NCBI RefSeq assembly: GCF_905235195.1
Contig: NZ_CAJOKH010000028.1
Coordinates: forward strand, 1 to 47,637
Origin: an uncultured Methanobrevibacter sp.
GTDB taxonomy: Archaea > Methanobacteriota > Methanobacteria > Methanobacteriales > Methanobacteriaceae
Direction of reading: 5' to 3'
DNA length: 47,637 bases
The notes below the pieces were generated by a model. That model saw only the letters and a list, made by a program, of their open reading frames with translations, did no database searches and had not been told where the DNA came from. Position numbers and translations under genes: made by a program. Below are positions 18,902 through 28,098 of this stretch, in pieces (position 1 is the first letter of the stretch; each line of letters starts with the position of its first letter).

Positions 18902-19963
18902 TTATTTACTACAGGTTTCAACAATTTTTTCTCTTACCTCATCGATTGTATATCCGCACATAAGGGCCATAAACATTGCTCCACCTGCACCTGCTCCTTC
19001 TTTAACAAATCCTTCAAGGTAATTTAAAAGTCCACCATGTTTTGTACTTTCAAATTTAGGATCAACTACATTAATTGTTATATCATCACTAATTTGACAG
19101 GTAATATTAAAGATGTCTGCAGTTTCATCTTTTGCAACATAGGTAGTTGTAGCTATTGTAATTTTTCTAAAATCAAAATCTTCTTTAATTGCCTTTATAA
19201 CAGCACATACAGCAGACATTTGTGTACCACTTGCAAGTACTACAGGTACACTACTTCCTATTGTTAGCCCTGCAACTGCAGCCATCATCGGATCACCTAC
19301 AGCTTCAATTGCCTTAAAAACATCAACATTTCCAGGTTTAATACCTGCCTTTTTAAGACCTGAGTTAACAGTTTCAAGTTTCAATTCATGTGGATTATAG
19401 GGCATACTTCCACTTACTTTAAAATCAGCATCATAACCTAATGCTTTTAAAATCCCAAGTGCAGTGGTTGTTCCACCTGCAATACTTTCACCGATTACAA
19501 GATAATCATATTTCTCACTTAATTTCTCACTAATTTCAACGGCTTGATTATATATTTCTTTAGGATTATCTACACCATGGCCTGTACTAATATTATGGCC
19601 ATAACTATCACTTAAGGTGTAACAATCTAAATCTGGTCTTATTTCACATCCTGCATCAACTACTACAAGATCAGTTTCACTTAATTCAAGGCATGATTTT
19701 GTAAGCATTGAAGGCGTAGGTGCAGCTTCACCTTCAGATACTGTTTCTGGTATTTCACTCATACAATGAGGTTTACCATATTTCATTATTTCAACATCTG
19801 CTGCAGGTGTGTACATATTAAGTTGTTCACTTGCACCAGCACCACTAATACCATGTATTTTAGAGGTATCTGTTGTAGCTATTGTACAAATAAATACAGG
19901 TTTTTTATCTTTGAAATTATTATTAATCTTTTCATTTCCATATGTTTTAAGACCATCTACCAT
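18902..19963 (-). CDS. cobT: CobT-type nicotinate-nucleotide phosphoribosyltransferase (UPF0284)
   Basis: This is an archaeal relative of CobT, which transfers phosphoribosyl from nicotinate mononucleotide to the lower-ligand base of cobamides. Corrinoids are needed by methanogens for the methyl-H4MPT:CoM methyltransferase. The 353-residue length matches the archaeal UPF0284/CobT family. Recognisable segments are SGAGASEQLNMYTPAADVE, VIGESIAGGTTTALGILKALGYDA and a Gly-rich C-terminal GAGAGGAM. The ATG is preceded by GTGATAAA. It is divergent from kae1-bud32, and cbiE, also in corrin synthesis, lies 18 kb away. Substrate choice is inferred from the family. Confidence 0.88.
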   Translation of the reverse strand: MVDGLKTYGNEKINNNFKDKKPVFICTIATTDTSKIHGISGAGASEQLNMYTPAADVEIMKYGKPHCMSEIPETVSEGEAAPTPSMLTKSCLELSETDLVVVDAGCEIRPDLDCYTLSDSYGHNISTGHGVDNPKEIYNQAVEISEKLSEKYDYLVIGESIAGGTTTALGILKALGYDADFKVSGSMPYNPHELKLETVNSGLKKAGIKPGNVDVFKAIEAVGDPMMAAVAGLTIGSSVPVVLASGTQMSAVCAVIKAIKEDFDFRKITIATTTYVAKDETADIFNITCQISDDITINVVDPKFESTKHGGLLNYLEGFVKEGAGAGGAMFMALMCGYTIDEVREKIVETCSK

Positions 19964-20366
19964 TTTATCACATTTTAAGATTTTAAATTATTTATTTTTA
20001 ATGTTTATTAGCATATTTTCTTTAATTTTTAACCAATTTATTTATAATCTTTTATAAACATTTTTAATCTTTAAAATATACTCTATTTTTTAGATTCTGC
20101 ACCAAAATTATATAATTTTTTTGGATGCTTTAGAACTTATGCATGACTTTTTTTATTTATAGTATGAAAATTATATAAATATTATAAGTATAATCACAAA
20201 TTTTATATTATAAATTTTTCATTGAATAAATTTAATATTAATAAGACAGTCATTAGTTTATTAATACTAATTATATTGATATTGCTTGCTATTCATTGTT
20301 TTATCATATTTAATTTATTATTTATTATAAAACTTTAATATTATTTTAATTATAGGGGAATTTTAA
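19964..20366. other. Divergent spacer between cobT and kae1-bud32
   Basis: The 403 bp hold no gene. The one standout is an extended inverted repeat at 20099-20128: GCA-CC followed by AAAATTATATAATTTT and then GG-A-TGC. Both promoters must lie here, and TATATAA-like strings are abundant. Confidence 0.5.
20099..20128. promoter_or_regulatory. Extended inverted repeat, possible operator
   Basis: GCA, CC and AAAATTAT on the left are mirrored by ATAATTTT, GG and TGC on the right, with small mismatches. The repeat is 136-165 bp upstream of the cobT start and about 240 bp upstream of kae1. The G/C-containing outer arms make it less likely to be chance than the pure A/T palindromes nearby. A regulator is not known. 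Confidence 0.3.
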
Positions 20367-22013
20367 TTGATTTCACTTGGGATTGAAGGAACTGCAGAAA
20401 AAACTGGGGTCGGTATTGTTAACAGTGAAGGTGAAGTACTGGCTATTTGTGGTAAACAGCTTTACCCTGAAGAGGGAGGAATACATCCACGGGAAGCAGG
20501 AGAACATCACGCTTATTGGATTCCAAAATTAATACCACAAGCTCTTCATAAGGCTAGTTTATCTTTTGATGATATTGATTTAATATCATTTTCCCAAGGT
20601 CCTGGCCTTGGACCTGCACTTAGAATTGTTGCAACTTCTGCTCGTACACTTGCACTATCTTTAAAAAAACCTATTATTGGTGTAAATCATTGTATTGGCC
20701 ATATTGAAATAGGTAAGTTAACTACAGATGCAATTAATCCTGTTAGCTTATATGTTAGTGGGGGAAATAGTCAGGTTATAGCATATGAGTCTGGTAGATA
20801 CGGAATTTTTGGTGAAACATTGGATATTGCTGTTGGAAATTGTCTTGATCATTTCTCCCGTGAGACAGGATTAGGCCATCCTGGAGGACCTGTAGTTGAA
20901 AAACTTGCAAAAGGAGGAAGTTATATAGAGCTTCCATATACTGTTAAAGGAATGGATTTTTCCTTCTCAGGTCTTTTAAGTGCTGCTCTTAGAGCATACA
21001 AGAAAGGTAAAGATATTGAGGATATTTGTTTTTCCCTTCAGGAAACTGCATTTTCCATGTTAGTTGAAGTTACAGAAAGAGCTTTATCCCATACTCAACG
21101 TGATGAAGTATTATTATGTGGAGGTGTAGCTGCAAATAAACATTTAAGGGAAATGTTAGATGAAATGGCAAATAAACATTATGCAAAATTCTATATGCCT
21201 GAGATGAAATTCTGTGGAGATAATGGTGCAATGATTGCCTGGCTTGGAATACTTATGAGTAAATATTATGGAACCATGGATGTAAAAGATACAAATATTA
21301 TACAAAGATACAGAACAGATGAAGTAGATGTTCCATGGGTTAAAGACAGTCAGACTAAAATAAAATTACCTCCTAATCTCATTGCAAAAGGTGCAGAATC
21401 AGATATTATAAAATCAAAATGGTTTAGTGGTTTTAAAAATTATGAGTCTCCAGCTATTATTAAAAGGAGACTTCCTAAAACCTACAGGATTAGTGAAATT
21501 GACAGTAAAATCAGGAAATCTAGAACTAAAAGGGAGGCAAAAATTTTGTCTGATGTGAAAAAGTCTGGTATAATTACACCAATAATTTATGATGTTGATT
21601 TAGATAAAAAGGAAATTCTTATGGAGTATATTGAAGGGTTAACTGTAAAGGATTTAATAGATGATGTAGATTATAAAAGAAGAAAAGAAATTTCTTATCA
21701 AATAGGAGATTATCTTTCTAAAATCCATAGTATGGATATTATACATGGGGACCTTACAAGTTCTAATATTTTAATAGATAATGATGGTAAATTGGTCTTT
21801 ATTGACTTTGGCCTTTCATATTATTCTAATCTCATTGAAGATAAGGCTGACGATTTACTTGTACTTAAAAAATCCATTAAAAGTGTTGATTATAATAAAT
21901 CAGCTGAGATTTTTAATTGGATACTTGATTCATACAGTTTAAATACTAAAAATTCAAGTGAAATATTTGATAAAATAGAAGAAATTGAATCTAGAGGCCG
22001 TTATACACATTAA
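20367..22013 (+). CDS. Kae1-Bud32 fusion protein (KEOPS complex)
   Basis: This bifunctional KEOPS component makes threonylcarbamoyladenosine at position 37 of ANN-decoding tRNAs. The 548-residue chain is a fusion. Residues 1 to about 325 are the Kae1/TsaD ATPase, with the metal-binding NHCIGH (His108, His112) and SGGNSQVI. Residues from about 345 are the Bud32 kinase/ATPase, with the EILMEYIEG hinge, IHGDLTSSNIL catalytic loop and IDFGLSY metal loop. The start is TTG at 20367, giving MISLGIEGTAEKTG, the usual Kae1 N terminus, with GGGGAA upstream. An XTP pyrophosphatase gene follows. Fusion of the two subunits is known in several archaea. Confidence 0.97.
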   Translation: MISLGIEGTAEKTGVGIVNSEGEVLAICGKQLYPEEGGIHPREAGEHHAYWIPKLIPQALHKASLSFDDIDLISFSQGPGLGPALRIVATSARTLALSLKKPIIGVNHCIGHIEIGKLTTDAINPVSLYVSGGNSQVIAYESGRYGIFGETLDIAVGNCLDHFSRETGLGHPGGPVVEKLAKGGSYIELPYTVKGMDFSFSGLLSAALRAYKKGKDIEDICFSLQETAFSMLVEVTERALSHTQRDEVLLCGGVAANKHLREMLDEMANKHYAKFYMPEMKFCGDNGAMIAWLGILMSKYYGTMDVKDTNIIQRYRTDEVDVPWVKDSQTKIKLPPNLIAKGAESDIIKSKWFSGFKNYESPAIIKRRLPKTYRISEIDSKIRKSRTKREAKILSDVKKSGIITPIIYDVDLDKKEILMEYIEGLTVKDLIDDVDYKRRKEISYQIGDYLSKIHSMDIIHGDLTSSNILIDNDGKLVFIDFGLSYYSNLIEDKADDLLVLKKSIKSVDYNKSAEIFNWILDSYSLNTKNSSEIFDKIEEIESRGRYTH

Positions 22014-22120
22014 TAATTTGATAATTAATTTTATTAATCATTAAATATTAAATTATTTAATTTCAAACTAAAGTTTAATAAATTTAAACAAATTTTAAAA
22101 TTTTTTAAAAAAGTGATTTT

Positions 22121-22675
22121 ATGATAACATTTATAACTGGTAATAAACATAAAGTTATAGAAGCAGAAAATATATTTAAAAATTATAATATCGATTTAGA
22201 GCATATTGATTTAGGGTACATGGAACCTCAAGGAACCCTTGAAGAAGTGGCCCTTTTCGGTGCAAAATATGCTAGTCGACAATTAAATAAATCTGTGATT
22301 GTTGAAGATGCCGGTCTTTTTATTAATGAACTAAAAGGTTTTCCTGGTGTTTATTCACATTATGTACAAGATACTCTTGGAAATGATGGAATATTAAAAT
22401 TAATGAAAGGAGTCGACAATAGAACTGCCGAATTCAGGTCAGTTATTGGGTTTTGTACCCCCAATTCTGAGCCCAAGGTCTTTTTAGGCAAAGTCGATGG
22501 TATGATCTCAACAGAAGAGAGGGGAAGCTTAGGTTTTGCTTTTGATCCAATTTTTTATGTTGAATCAGAAAATAAAACATTTGGTCAGTTAACAACTGAA
22601 GAGAAGAATAAGTTTTCTCATAGAAGAAATTCTTTATATAATTTTATTGAATGGTATGTTAATCAGGATTTTTAA
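22121..22675 (+). CDS. XTP/dITP diphosphatase (RdgB/HAM1 family)
   Basis: This nucleotide-pool cleansing enzyme hydrolyses XTP, ITP and dITP to monophosphates, keeping deaminated purines out of nucleic acids. The 184-residue product matches the family. It begins with [13 protein letters not shown], has the [22 protein letters not shown] catalytic region near residues 63-84, and carries the C-terminal SHRRNSL segment. The ATG is preceded by AAGTGATTTT. It lies 107 bp after kae1-bud32 on the same strand and may share its transcript. It is complete and shows nothing unusual. Confidence 0.95.
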   Translation: MITFITGNKHKVIEAENIFKNYNIDLEHIDLGYMEPQGTLEEVALFGAKYASRQLNKSVIVEDAGLFINELKGFPGVYSHYVQDTLGNDGILKLMKGVDNRTAEFRSVIGFCTPNSEPKVFLGKVDGMISTEERGSLGFAFDPIFYVESENKTFGQLTTEEKNKFSHRRNSLYNFIEWYVNQDF

Positions 22676-23137
22676 AAAACCTTGAAATCATTCTTAATTT
22701 ATTAGTATATTGGATATTATACTGTATTAATGATTATTAGATTTATTAGATTATTATCATGCTTTAGTTATGATAATTTTATTATTATTAAATTTTAAGA
22801 TAATTTAATTTAGGATATTCTAATTTAAGATATTCTAATTTAATATTCTAATTTAAGATATCTAATTTAATATTCTAATTTAAGATATCTAATTTAATAT
22901 TCTAATTTAAGATAAGATAATATAAGATAAGTATAATATGAAATAAACTTGATTTAAAGAGTTTTATTTATAATTTAAATTTTATAAGTATTGTAAAATT
23001 ATTATTAATCTAATTATAATTTTTTAGTTAAATAAAAACTTTTAACTTCCAAATATTTAATTAGTTTTAGTTTTTTTCAATATTTTAACATTTTATTAAA
23101 AAATTAACATATAATAATTTATAGTGAGGTATAAAAT
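22676..23137. other. Spacer upstream of rpsO
   Basis: The 462 bp contain no gene. The middle is a 27-bp tandem repeat (annotated separately), and the remainder is A/T-rich DNA that should carry the rpsO-recJ promoter. Confidence 0.5.
22811..22920. repeat. 27-bp tandem repeat upstream of rpsO
   Basis: The unit ATTCTAATTTAAGATATCTAA-TTTAAT starts at 22845, 22872 and 22899. The last copy is partial, and shorter degenerate versions begin at 22811. The core TCTAATTTAAGATA is nearly palindromic. It lies 220-330 bp before rpsO, so it is probably outside the core promoter. Confidence 0.85.
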
Positions 23138-23536
23138 ATGGCAAGACCTGAATGGGTAATGTACTCTGATGAAGAAGTTGAAGAATTAATTGTTAAATTA
23201 CACAAAGAAGGTAAATCATCTTCTGTTATAGGAATTACTTTAAGAGATCAATATGGTATTCCTAGTGTAAAAGAAGTTACTGGAGAAAAAATCACCACTA
23301 TCTTAAAAAGAAATAATGAATTTGGTGACTATCCAGAAGATATCATGGATTTAATTAAAAGGGCTGTAAATATTAGAGACCATTTAAATGAAAATCCTAA
23401 AGATTTACACGGAAGAAGAGGATTAACTATTATTGAATCTAGAATCAGAAGATTAGGAAAATACTACGTTAGAGAAGGCCAATTACCTGAAGGATGGAGA
23501 TATGACCCAACAGAAGCAGCACTCCTTGTTAAATAG
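23138..23536 (+). CDS. rps15: 30S ribosomal protein uS15
   Basis: This is a small-subunit ribosomal protein that binds 16S rRNA. The 132-residue archaeal/eukaryotic form has an N-terminal extension, beginning [18 protein letters not shown], before the bacterial-like S15 core. The core carries [22 protein letters not shown] near residues 89-110. The ATG is preceded by AGTGAGGT. The final 35 bases overlap the start of the RecJ-like gene, so the two are translationally linked. The protein is complete. Confidence 0.97.
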   Translation: MARPEWVMYSDEEVEELIVKLHKEGKSSSVIGITLRDQYGIPSVKEVTGEKITTILKRNNEFGDYPEDIMDLIKRAVNIRDHLNENPKDLHGRRGLTIIESRIRRLGKYYVREGQLPEGWRYDPTEAALLVK

Positions 23537-24860
23537 ATCTGCTGAAGCTTGTAATATGCTTAAAAAGCATATTGATCAAAATCATATTATAAGAATTATT
23601 TCTCATAATGATGCAGATGGTTTATCTGCAGCAGGTGTAGTAGCAAACGCTATAAAAGAGGAAGATGGCCAATTTCATCTTACCATAGTTCCTCGTCTTA
23701 AAATGGATGTTATATCTGATTTAAGAAAAGATGACTATGAAATTTTCATGTTTCTAGATATGGGTAGTGCATGTTTAAAGCCACTTAGTAATTTTAACTC
23801 TGATATTATTATTGCAGATCATCATCAACCAGCAGATGTTGAGATAGGTTCAAATATTATTCATGTCAATCCTCATCTATTTGGTATAGATGGTAGTAGG
23901 GAGTTAAGTGGTGCAGGTGCTGCTTATCTTTGTATTCGTGAAATGGATAAAAAACATCTTGCACACCTTGCACTTGCTGGTGCATTTGGTGATATGCAAT
24001 GTCAGGATAAGTTTATAGGCATGAATGAATTGATTTTAAATGATGCTATTGAATCTGGTAGTGTTGAAATTCATGAGGGTTTAAAAATTGCATCAAAATC
24101 AAGTGAACCCCTTTATAAATCCTTAGCATATACCTTTAAACCAGAACTACCTGGTTTAACTGGGGATTTAGAAAAATCACAAAGTTTTCTTGAAAAAATG
24201 GGTTTATCTTATGGAATCAAATTCACAGACTTGGAAGGTGAAGAACAAGATATTCTAAAAGATGAACTTGTTAAAATCAATCCTAAAATCTTATCTGACG
24301 TTTATACTATACCAAAAGAAATTTCTTACCTTAAAGATTTAGAAGATTTTTCAGATATTCTTGATGCATGTGGGAAAAATAAGAAATATGGTTTGGGTAT
24401 AAGTCTTGCTTTAGGAGAACGTGGAGACGCACTTGACGGAGCACTAAAACTTAGGGAAGATTACAGATTACAACTTCTAAAAGGTATGGAATGGATTAGA
24501 AAAGAAGGAGCAGTCAAACTTGATACTATTCAATACCTATACAGTGAAGATGAAGTTATTAAGAAAGTTATGGGTACTATTGCAAGTATAGGTATATCAG
24601 TGGGGATATTTGATGCAAATAAACCTGTATTTGGATTATCTAGATTACATAGGGATATTAAGATTTCTGGTCGAACCACAAGAGAAATGGTTGAAAGAGG
24701 AGTTAATTTAGGTAAGGCTCTTAGTGATTGTTCTAGTAATTTTTCAGGTCAAGGTGGAGGTCATGATATTGCAGCAGGTGCAATGATACCATATTCTGCT
24801 AAGGATGAATTTTTACATTTATTAGATGAGCAAATCGCTTATCAGTTAAATAATAGTTAA
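23502..24860 (+). CDS. DHH-family exonuclease, RecJ/GAN-like
   Basis: This 452-residue DHH phosphoesterase is related to archaeal RecJ-like proteins, among which GAN is a single-strand 5' exonuclease associated with GINS at the replication fork. Motif I is [12 protein letters not shown] (Asp37, Asp39), and the DHH motif is ADHHQP at residues 105-110. The C-terminal DHHA1 domain ends with [12 protein letters not shown]. These catalytic elements look intact. The ATG lies within the end of rpsO, behind AAGGATGGAG, and the overlap is 35 bases. Archaeal genomes carry several RecJ paralogues, so its exact role (replication, repair or RNA turnover) is uncertain. Confidence 0.9.
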   Translation: MTQQKQHSLLNRSAEACNMLKKHIDQNHIIRIISHNDADGLSAAGVVANAIKEEDGQFHLTIVPRLKMDVISDLRKDDYEIFMFLDMGSACLKPLSNFNSDIIIADHHQPADVEIGSNIIHVNPHLFGIDGSRELSGAGAAYLCIREMDKKHLAHLALAGAFGDMQCQDKFIGMNELILNDAIESGSVEIHEGLKIASKSSEPLYKSLAYTFKPELPGLTGDLEKSQSFLEKMGLSYGIKFTDLEGEEQDILKDELVKINPKILSDVYTIPKEISYLKDLEDFSDILDACGKNKKYGLGISLALGERGDALDGALKLREDYRLQLLKGMEWIRKEGAVKLDTIQYLYSEDEVIKKVMGTIASIGISVGIFDANKPVFGLSRLHRDIKISGRTTREMVERGVNLGKALSDCSSNFSGQGGGHDIAAGAMIPYSAKDEFLHLLDEQIAYQLNNS

Positions 24861-25117
24861 TTTATTAACTATTCTCTTTTTTTTATTTTATTTACTTATT
24901 TTTATATGTGTTTTCTAAATTTTATTAATTTTTATTTATAAAATTCTTTTTTATCAATTTAAAATTTATTAACATATTTTTTCAATAAAAATTTTACTTA
25001 AGTTTCATAAAATATTAAATCTATAATAAACAAACTATTTTTAAATAATTAAAAACTTATTATTAAATAATTAAAAACTTTTAATAAATTATTAAAAAAT
25101 AATTTTAAGATGATAAT

Positions 25118-26308
25118 ATGTATTTGACTCCAGAAGAAGAGAAAATGTCTAATGGGGAATATGGTGAAACCATTAGAAAAAGTATGGATATATTGATAGC
25201 TTTAGGAGATATTTATGGTGCTGAAAATTTTGTTGATATTTCATCAGCACAGGTTTCAGGAGTATCCTATAAGACTATTGGTCAGGCAGGTTTAGAATAC
25301 CTTGAAGATTTAGCATTGGATAAAAAAGGATTTGCTACAATTCCGGCAACATTAAATCCGGCAGGTGTAGATTTAGATGACTGGAAAGATCTTGGATTCA
25401 GTGAATTTTTTGCAGATAAACAAAATAAAATAGTAGATGCATACGGTAAACTTGGTATAAGTAAAACATGTACCTGTACTCCTTATTTGATTGGTAATGT
25501 TCCTAGATTCGGTGATCATATTTCTTGGAGTGAATCTTCTGCTGTAGCATATGCAAACTCTGTTATTGGAGCACGTACTAATCGTGAAGGAGGTCCTGGT
25601 GCACTTGCAGCAGCTATTGTTGGTAAAACTCCATTATATGGTTTTCATTTAGATGAAAATCGTAAGGCTAGTTTAGTAGTTAATGTAGATTGTGAACTTG
25701 AAGGTATAGACTTTGGAGCATTAGGTTATGCTGTAGGTCAAATAGTCTCAGATGGTATTCCATACTTTAAGTGTCAAAAACAAAGCATTACAAATGGTAA
25801 CCTTAAGGCTTTAGGTGCAGCACTTGCATCTAGTGGTGCAGTTGCATTGTATCAAGTTGAAGGTGTAACACCAGAATATGAAACAGTATATTCGACTGAT
25901 GCAGATGATACTATTACCATTACTTCAGATGATATTAAACAGACTAAAGATAAACTATCTACTACAACCGAAAAAGCTGACCTTGTATGTTTAGGTTGTC
26001 CTCATGCATCTCTTGAAGAGATTAAAGACCTTGCAAATATTGTTAATGGTAAGAAAATTAAAAATGAGTTGTGGATTTGTACTTCAATAAATGTTAAAGC
26101 TGCAGCAAGTAGAATGGGTTATACTAATATTATTGAGAATGCTGGTGGCCATATAGTATGTGATACTTGTATGGTAGTTGCTCCAATAGAAGATTTAGGA
26201 TATAAAAATATTGGTGTAAATTCTGCTAAGGCTGCAAACTATGTACCTAATATGGGAGGCATAGATGTAATATATGATGAGCCGGAAAACTTAATAATTT
26301 TTGAATAG
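25118..26308 (+). CDS. Aconitase X large subunit (phosphomevalonate dehydratase)
   Basis: This is the catalytic large subunit of aconitase X. In archaea this Fe-S enzyme dehydrates mevalonate 5-phosphate to trans-anhydromevalonate phosphate in the modified mevalonate pathway for isoprenoid lipids. The 396 residues show the family start [10 protein letters not shown]. Cys-containing motifs follow: CTCTPYL (about residues 117-123), CLGCPHAS and CDTCMVV near the C terminus, candidates for Fe-S ligands. [15 protein letters not shown] is also typical. The small swivel-domain subunit is not in this window. The ATG follows AAGATGAT. It is the first of four same-strand genes ending with the TrmI-like gene. 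Confidence 0.92.
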   Translation: MYLTPEEEKMSNGEYGETIRKSMDILIALGDIYGAENFVDISSAQVSGVSYKTIGQAGLEYLEDLALDKKGFATIPATLNPAGVDLDDWKDLGFSEFFADKQNKIVDAYGKLGISKTCTCTPYLIGNVPRFGDHISWSESSAVAYANSVIGARTNREGGPGALAAAIVGKTPLYGFHLDENRKASLVVNVDCELEGIDFGALGYAVGQIVSDGIPYFKCQKQSITNGNLKALGAALASSGAVALYQVEGVTPEYETVYSTDADDTITITSDDIKQTKDKLSTTTEKADLVCLGCPHASLEEIKDLANIVNGKKIKNELWICTSINVKAAASRMGYTNIIENAGGHIVCDTCMVVAPIEDLGYKNIGVNSAKAANYVPNMGGIDVIYDEPENLIIFE

Positions 26309-26358
26309 TTTTCAAATCATCAAATTATTAATTTCAAATAAAATATTATATTTAAAAA

Positions 26359-26428
26359 TTTTTATTTTAGCTTTTAATATAAAATTTTTATTTTAGTTTT
26401 TACTTATAATATTTTATTTTAGCTTTTA
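26359..26428. repeat. Three direct repeats with a 26-bp period
   Basis: The sequence TTTTATTTTAGCTTTTA, or a one-base variant, recurs at about 26359, 26385 and 26411, exactly 26 bp apart. A second, looser pair (AACTAGAGAT and AACCAGAGAT) lies near 26505 and 26545. All are upstream of the Mur-ligase-family gene. Confidence 0.75.
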
Positions 26429-26584
26429 ATTATAAAATTAAATTATACAAAATAATTATCAACTTAAAGATTATTATTTATTATTAATTTATTATTTAGT
26501 TAAACTAGAGATAATTATTTAATTATTAAAATCATTTAATCAAACCAGAGATTATTATTTTTAAAACTAATAATGGAGCATAAT

Positions 26585-28048
26585 ATGAATTATAAAGTGA
26601 TTGGGGCAGGAAATGCAGGTAGGCCTATTGCAAGATTATTAAATCATTTAGGTCATCATGTTGAAATCACAGACCCTAAAAAACTAGAGGATTTTCATCC
26701 TGATTTTAAAGCAAGATTAGTTGAAATGGAAAAAGAAGGAGTAATACTTGACTTGGGAAATAGTGAACCTGAATTTAATAATATTGACTATGTATATATG
26801 GCTCCTACACTTCCAAAAACTTCATTTGCATATAAAAAAGTTCAAGAACTGGATTTAAAAATTATTACAAATGAAATGGTAAGTGACTTATTAAATGAAG
26901 TAATTACACTTGATATTATAGGTATTACAGGTACTATGGGTAAAACTACAACTACATTCATTACAACTAGTATTTTTGAAACTGCAGGATATAATGTGTG
27001 GAGTTGCTCTTCTCTTAACCAGAATCTTGTAAGTGAGGTTATTGTAGATGGTGTTGTAAATGGTAAAAATGAAGAATGTGATATTTGCGTATTTGAACTA
27101 CCTCATGGAACAGCAGGATTATTCCCAAATATCCGTGTAGATATAGGTTTATTTACTAATATTCACGAAGACCATCTTTCAGAATTTGCAGGATCTATGG
27201 AAAAATATATTGAAAGAAAATTGTTCATTGTTAAAAATTCTAAAACCCTTATTGCAAGTAATCACTTAAAAGACTTGATTAATCAACGTTCAAATAGAAC
27301 TGATACCTACTATTATGGATGGGATAATCCAGATTGGGATGTAGATTTCTGTAATTTTATAGGTTACGCGTCTAAAGATAAAATTACCATAAAATACAAT
27401 GCAAATAATTTAAAAACAAATGTTTCTAATATTTCAGGTGAATTTGAAGGCCCATTTCATATGAAAAGTTATTTCTATGAAAATGCAACAGGTGCAGCTG
27501 CAGCGGCCTTAAGTTATGGGTTAGATGAAAAACCAATTATTGAGGCACTTTCTAAATTTAGGGGTCTTGAAGTCCATATGGAAAATATTGGTAAGTATAA
27601 TGGCCGTGAAGTCATTCTAGACTCAGCATTTTTATATGAGGGTATGAGACTTACCATGGAATATTTTAAAGATGATGAGGTAACCCTTCTTCTTGATAAT
27701 TTTGACACATCAACTGAAAGAGATAAAGAAGAGGTTGGGCGTCTTTGCGGTGACTTTGTAAATGTTATTGTTGCAACCGGTTTTAATGAGGTTAGCCAAA
27801 AAATTGAAATGGATGCTGCCCAGGCAGTACTTGATGGTGCAAAAGATACTAAGGCTCTTGGTGTGGTTGCTGGGACTATGGAAGAAGGTTCTAAGTTATG
27901 TATAAAGTATTCTAAACCTGGGGATATTATTCTTCATATTGGCCCTGTAATAATGCATGATAGACAGCGTATTGTATCAAGTATTAAAGAAGGTTTAAAA
28001 AAGGGTTGTATTGAATACGAAGGTAAATTTAACTATGAAGAATATTAA
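26585..28048 (+). CDS. Mur ligase family protein
   Basis: The product has the three-domain layout of ATP-dependent amide ligases. An N-terminal Rossmann-like part begins MNYKVIGAGNAGRPIARLL. The central ATPase domain has the P-loop GITGTMGKTTTT near residues 116-127 and TNIHEDHLSEF near 190. The C-terminal domain has ILDSAFLYEGMRL. The length is 487 residues. The ATG at 26585 is preferred over one four codons upstream because GGAG then lies seven bases before it. In this order, Mur ligases build the pseudomurein peptide, and another homologue (CfbE) acts in coenzyme F430 synthesis. The sequence alone does not decide between these. It follows aconitase X and precedes hef. Confidence 0.8.
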   Translation: MNYKVIGAGNAGRPIARLLNHLGHHVEITDPKKLEDFHPDFKARLVEMEKEGVILDLGNSEPEFNNIDYVYMAPTLPKTSFAYKKVQELDLKIITNEMVSDLLNEVITLDIIGITGTMGKTTTTFITTSIFETAGYNVWSCSSLNQNLVSEVIVDGVVNGKNEECDICVFELPHGTAGLFPNIRVDIGLFTNIHEDHLSEFAGSMEKYIERKLFIVKNSKTLIASNHLKDLINQRSNRTDTYYYGWDNPDWDVDFCNFIGYASKDKITIKYNANNLKTNVSNISGEFEGPFHMKSYFYENATGAAAAALSYGLDEKPIIEALSKFRGLEVHMENIGKYNGREVILDSAFLYEGMRLTMEYFKDDEVTLLLDNFDTSTERDKEEVGRLCGDFVNVIVATGFNEVSQKIEMDAAQAVLDGAKDTKALGVVAGTMEEGSKLCIKYSKPGDIILHIGPVIMHDRQRIVSSIKEGLKKGCIEYEGKFNYEEY

Positions 28049-28098
28049 TATGTATCTAAAAAATATGTTTTATTATATAAATAACTAAATTGATTGTT

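Noticed and set aside
22811-22920. CRISPR array or attachment site
   Set aside because: It is a simple head-to-tail repeat of low complexity, without spacers, integrase or tRNA nearby.
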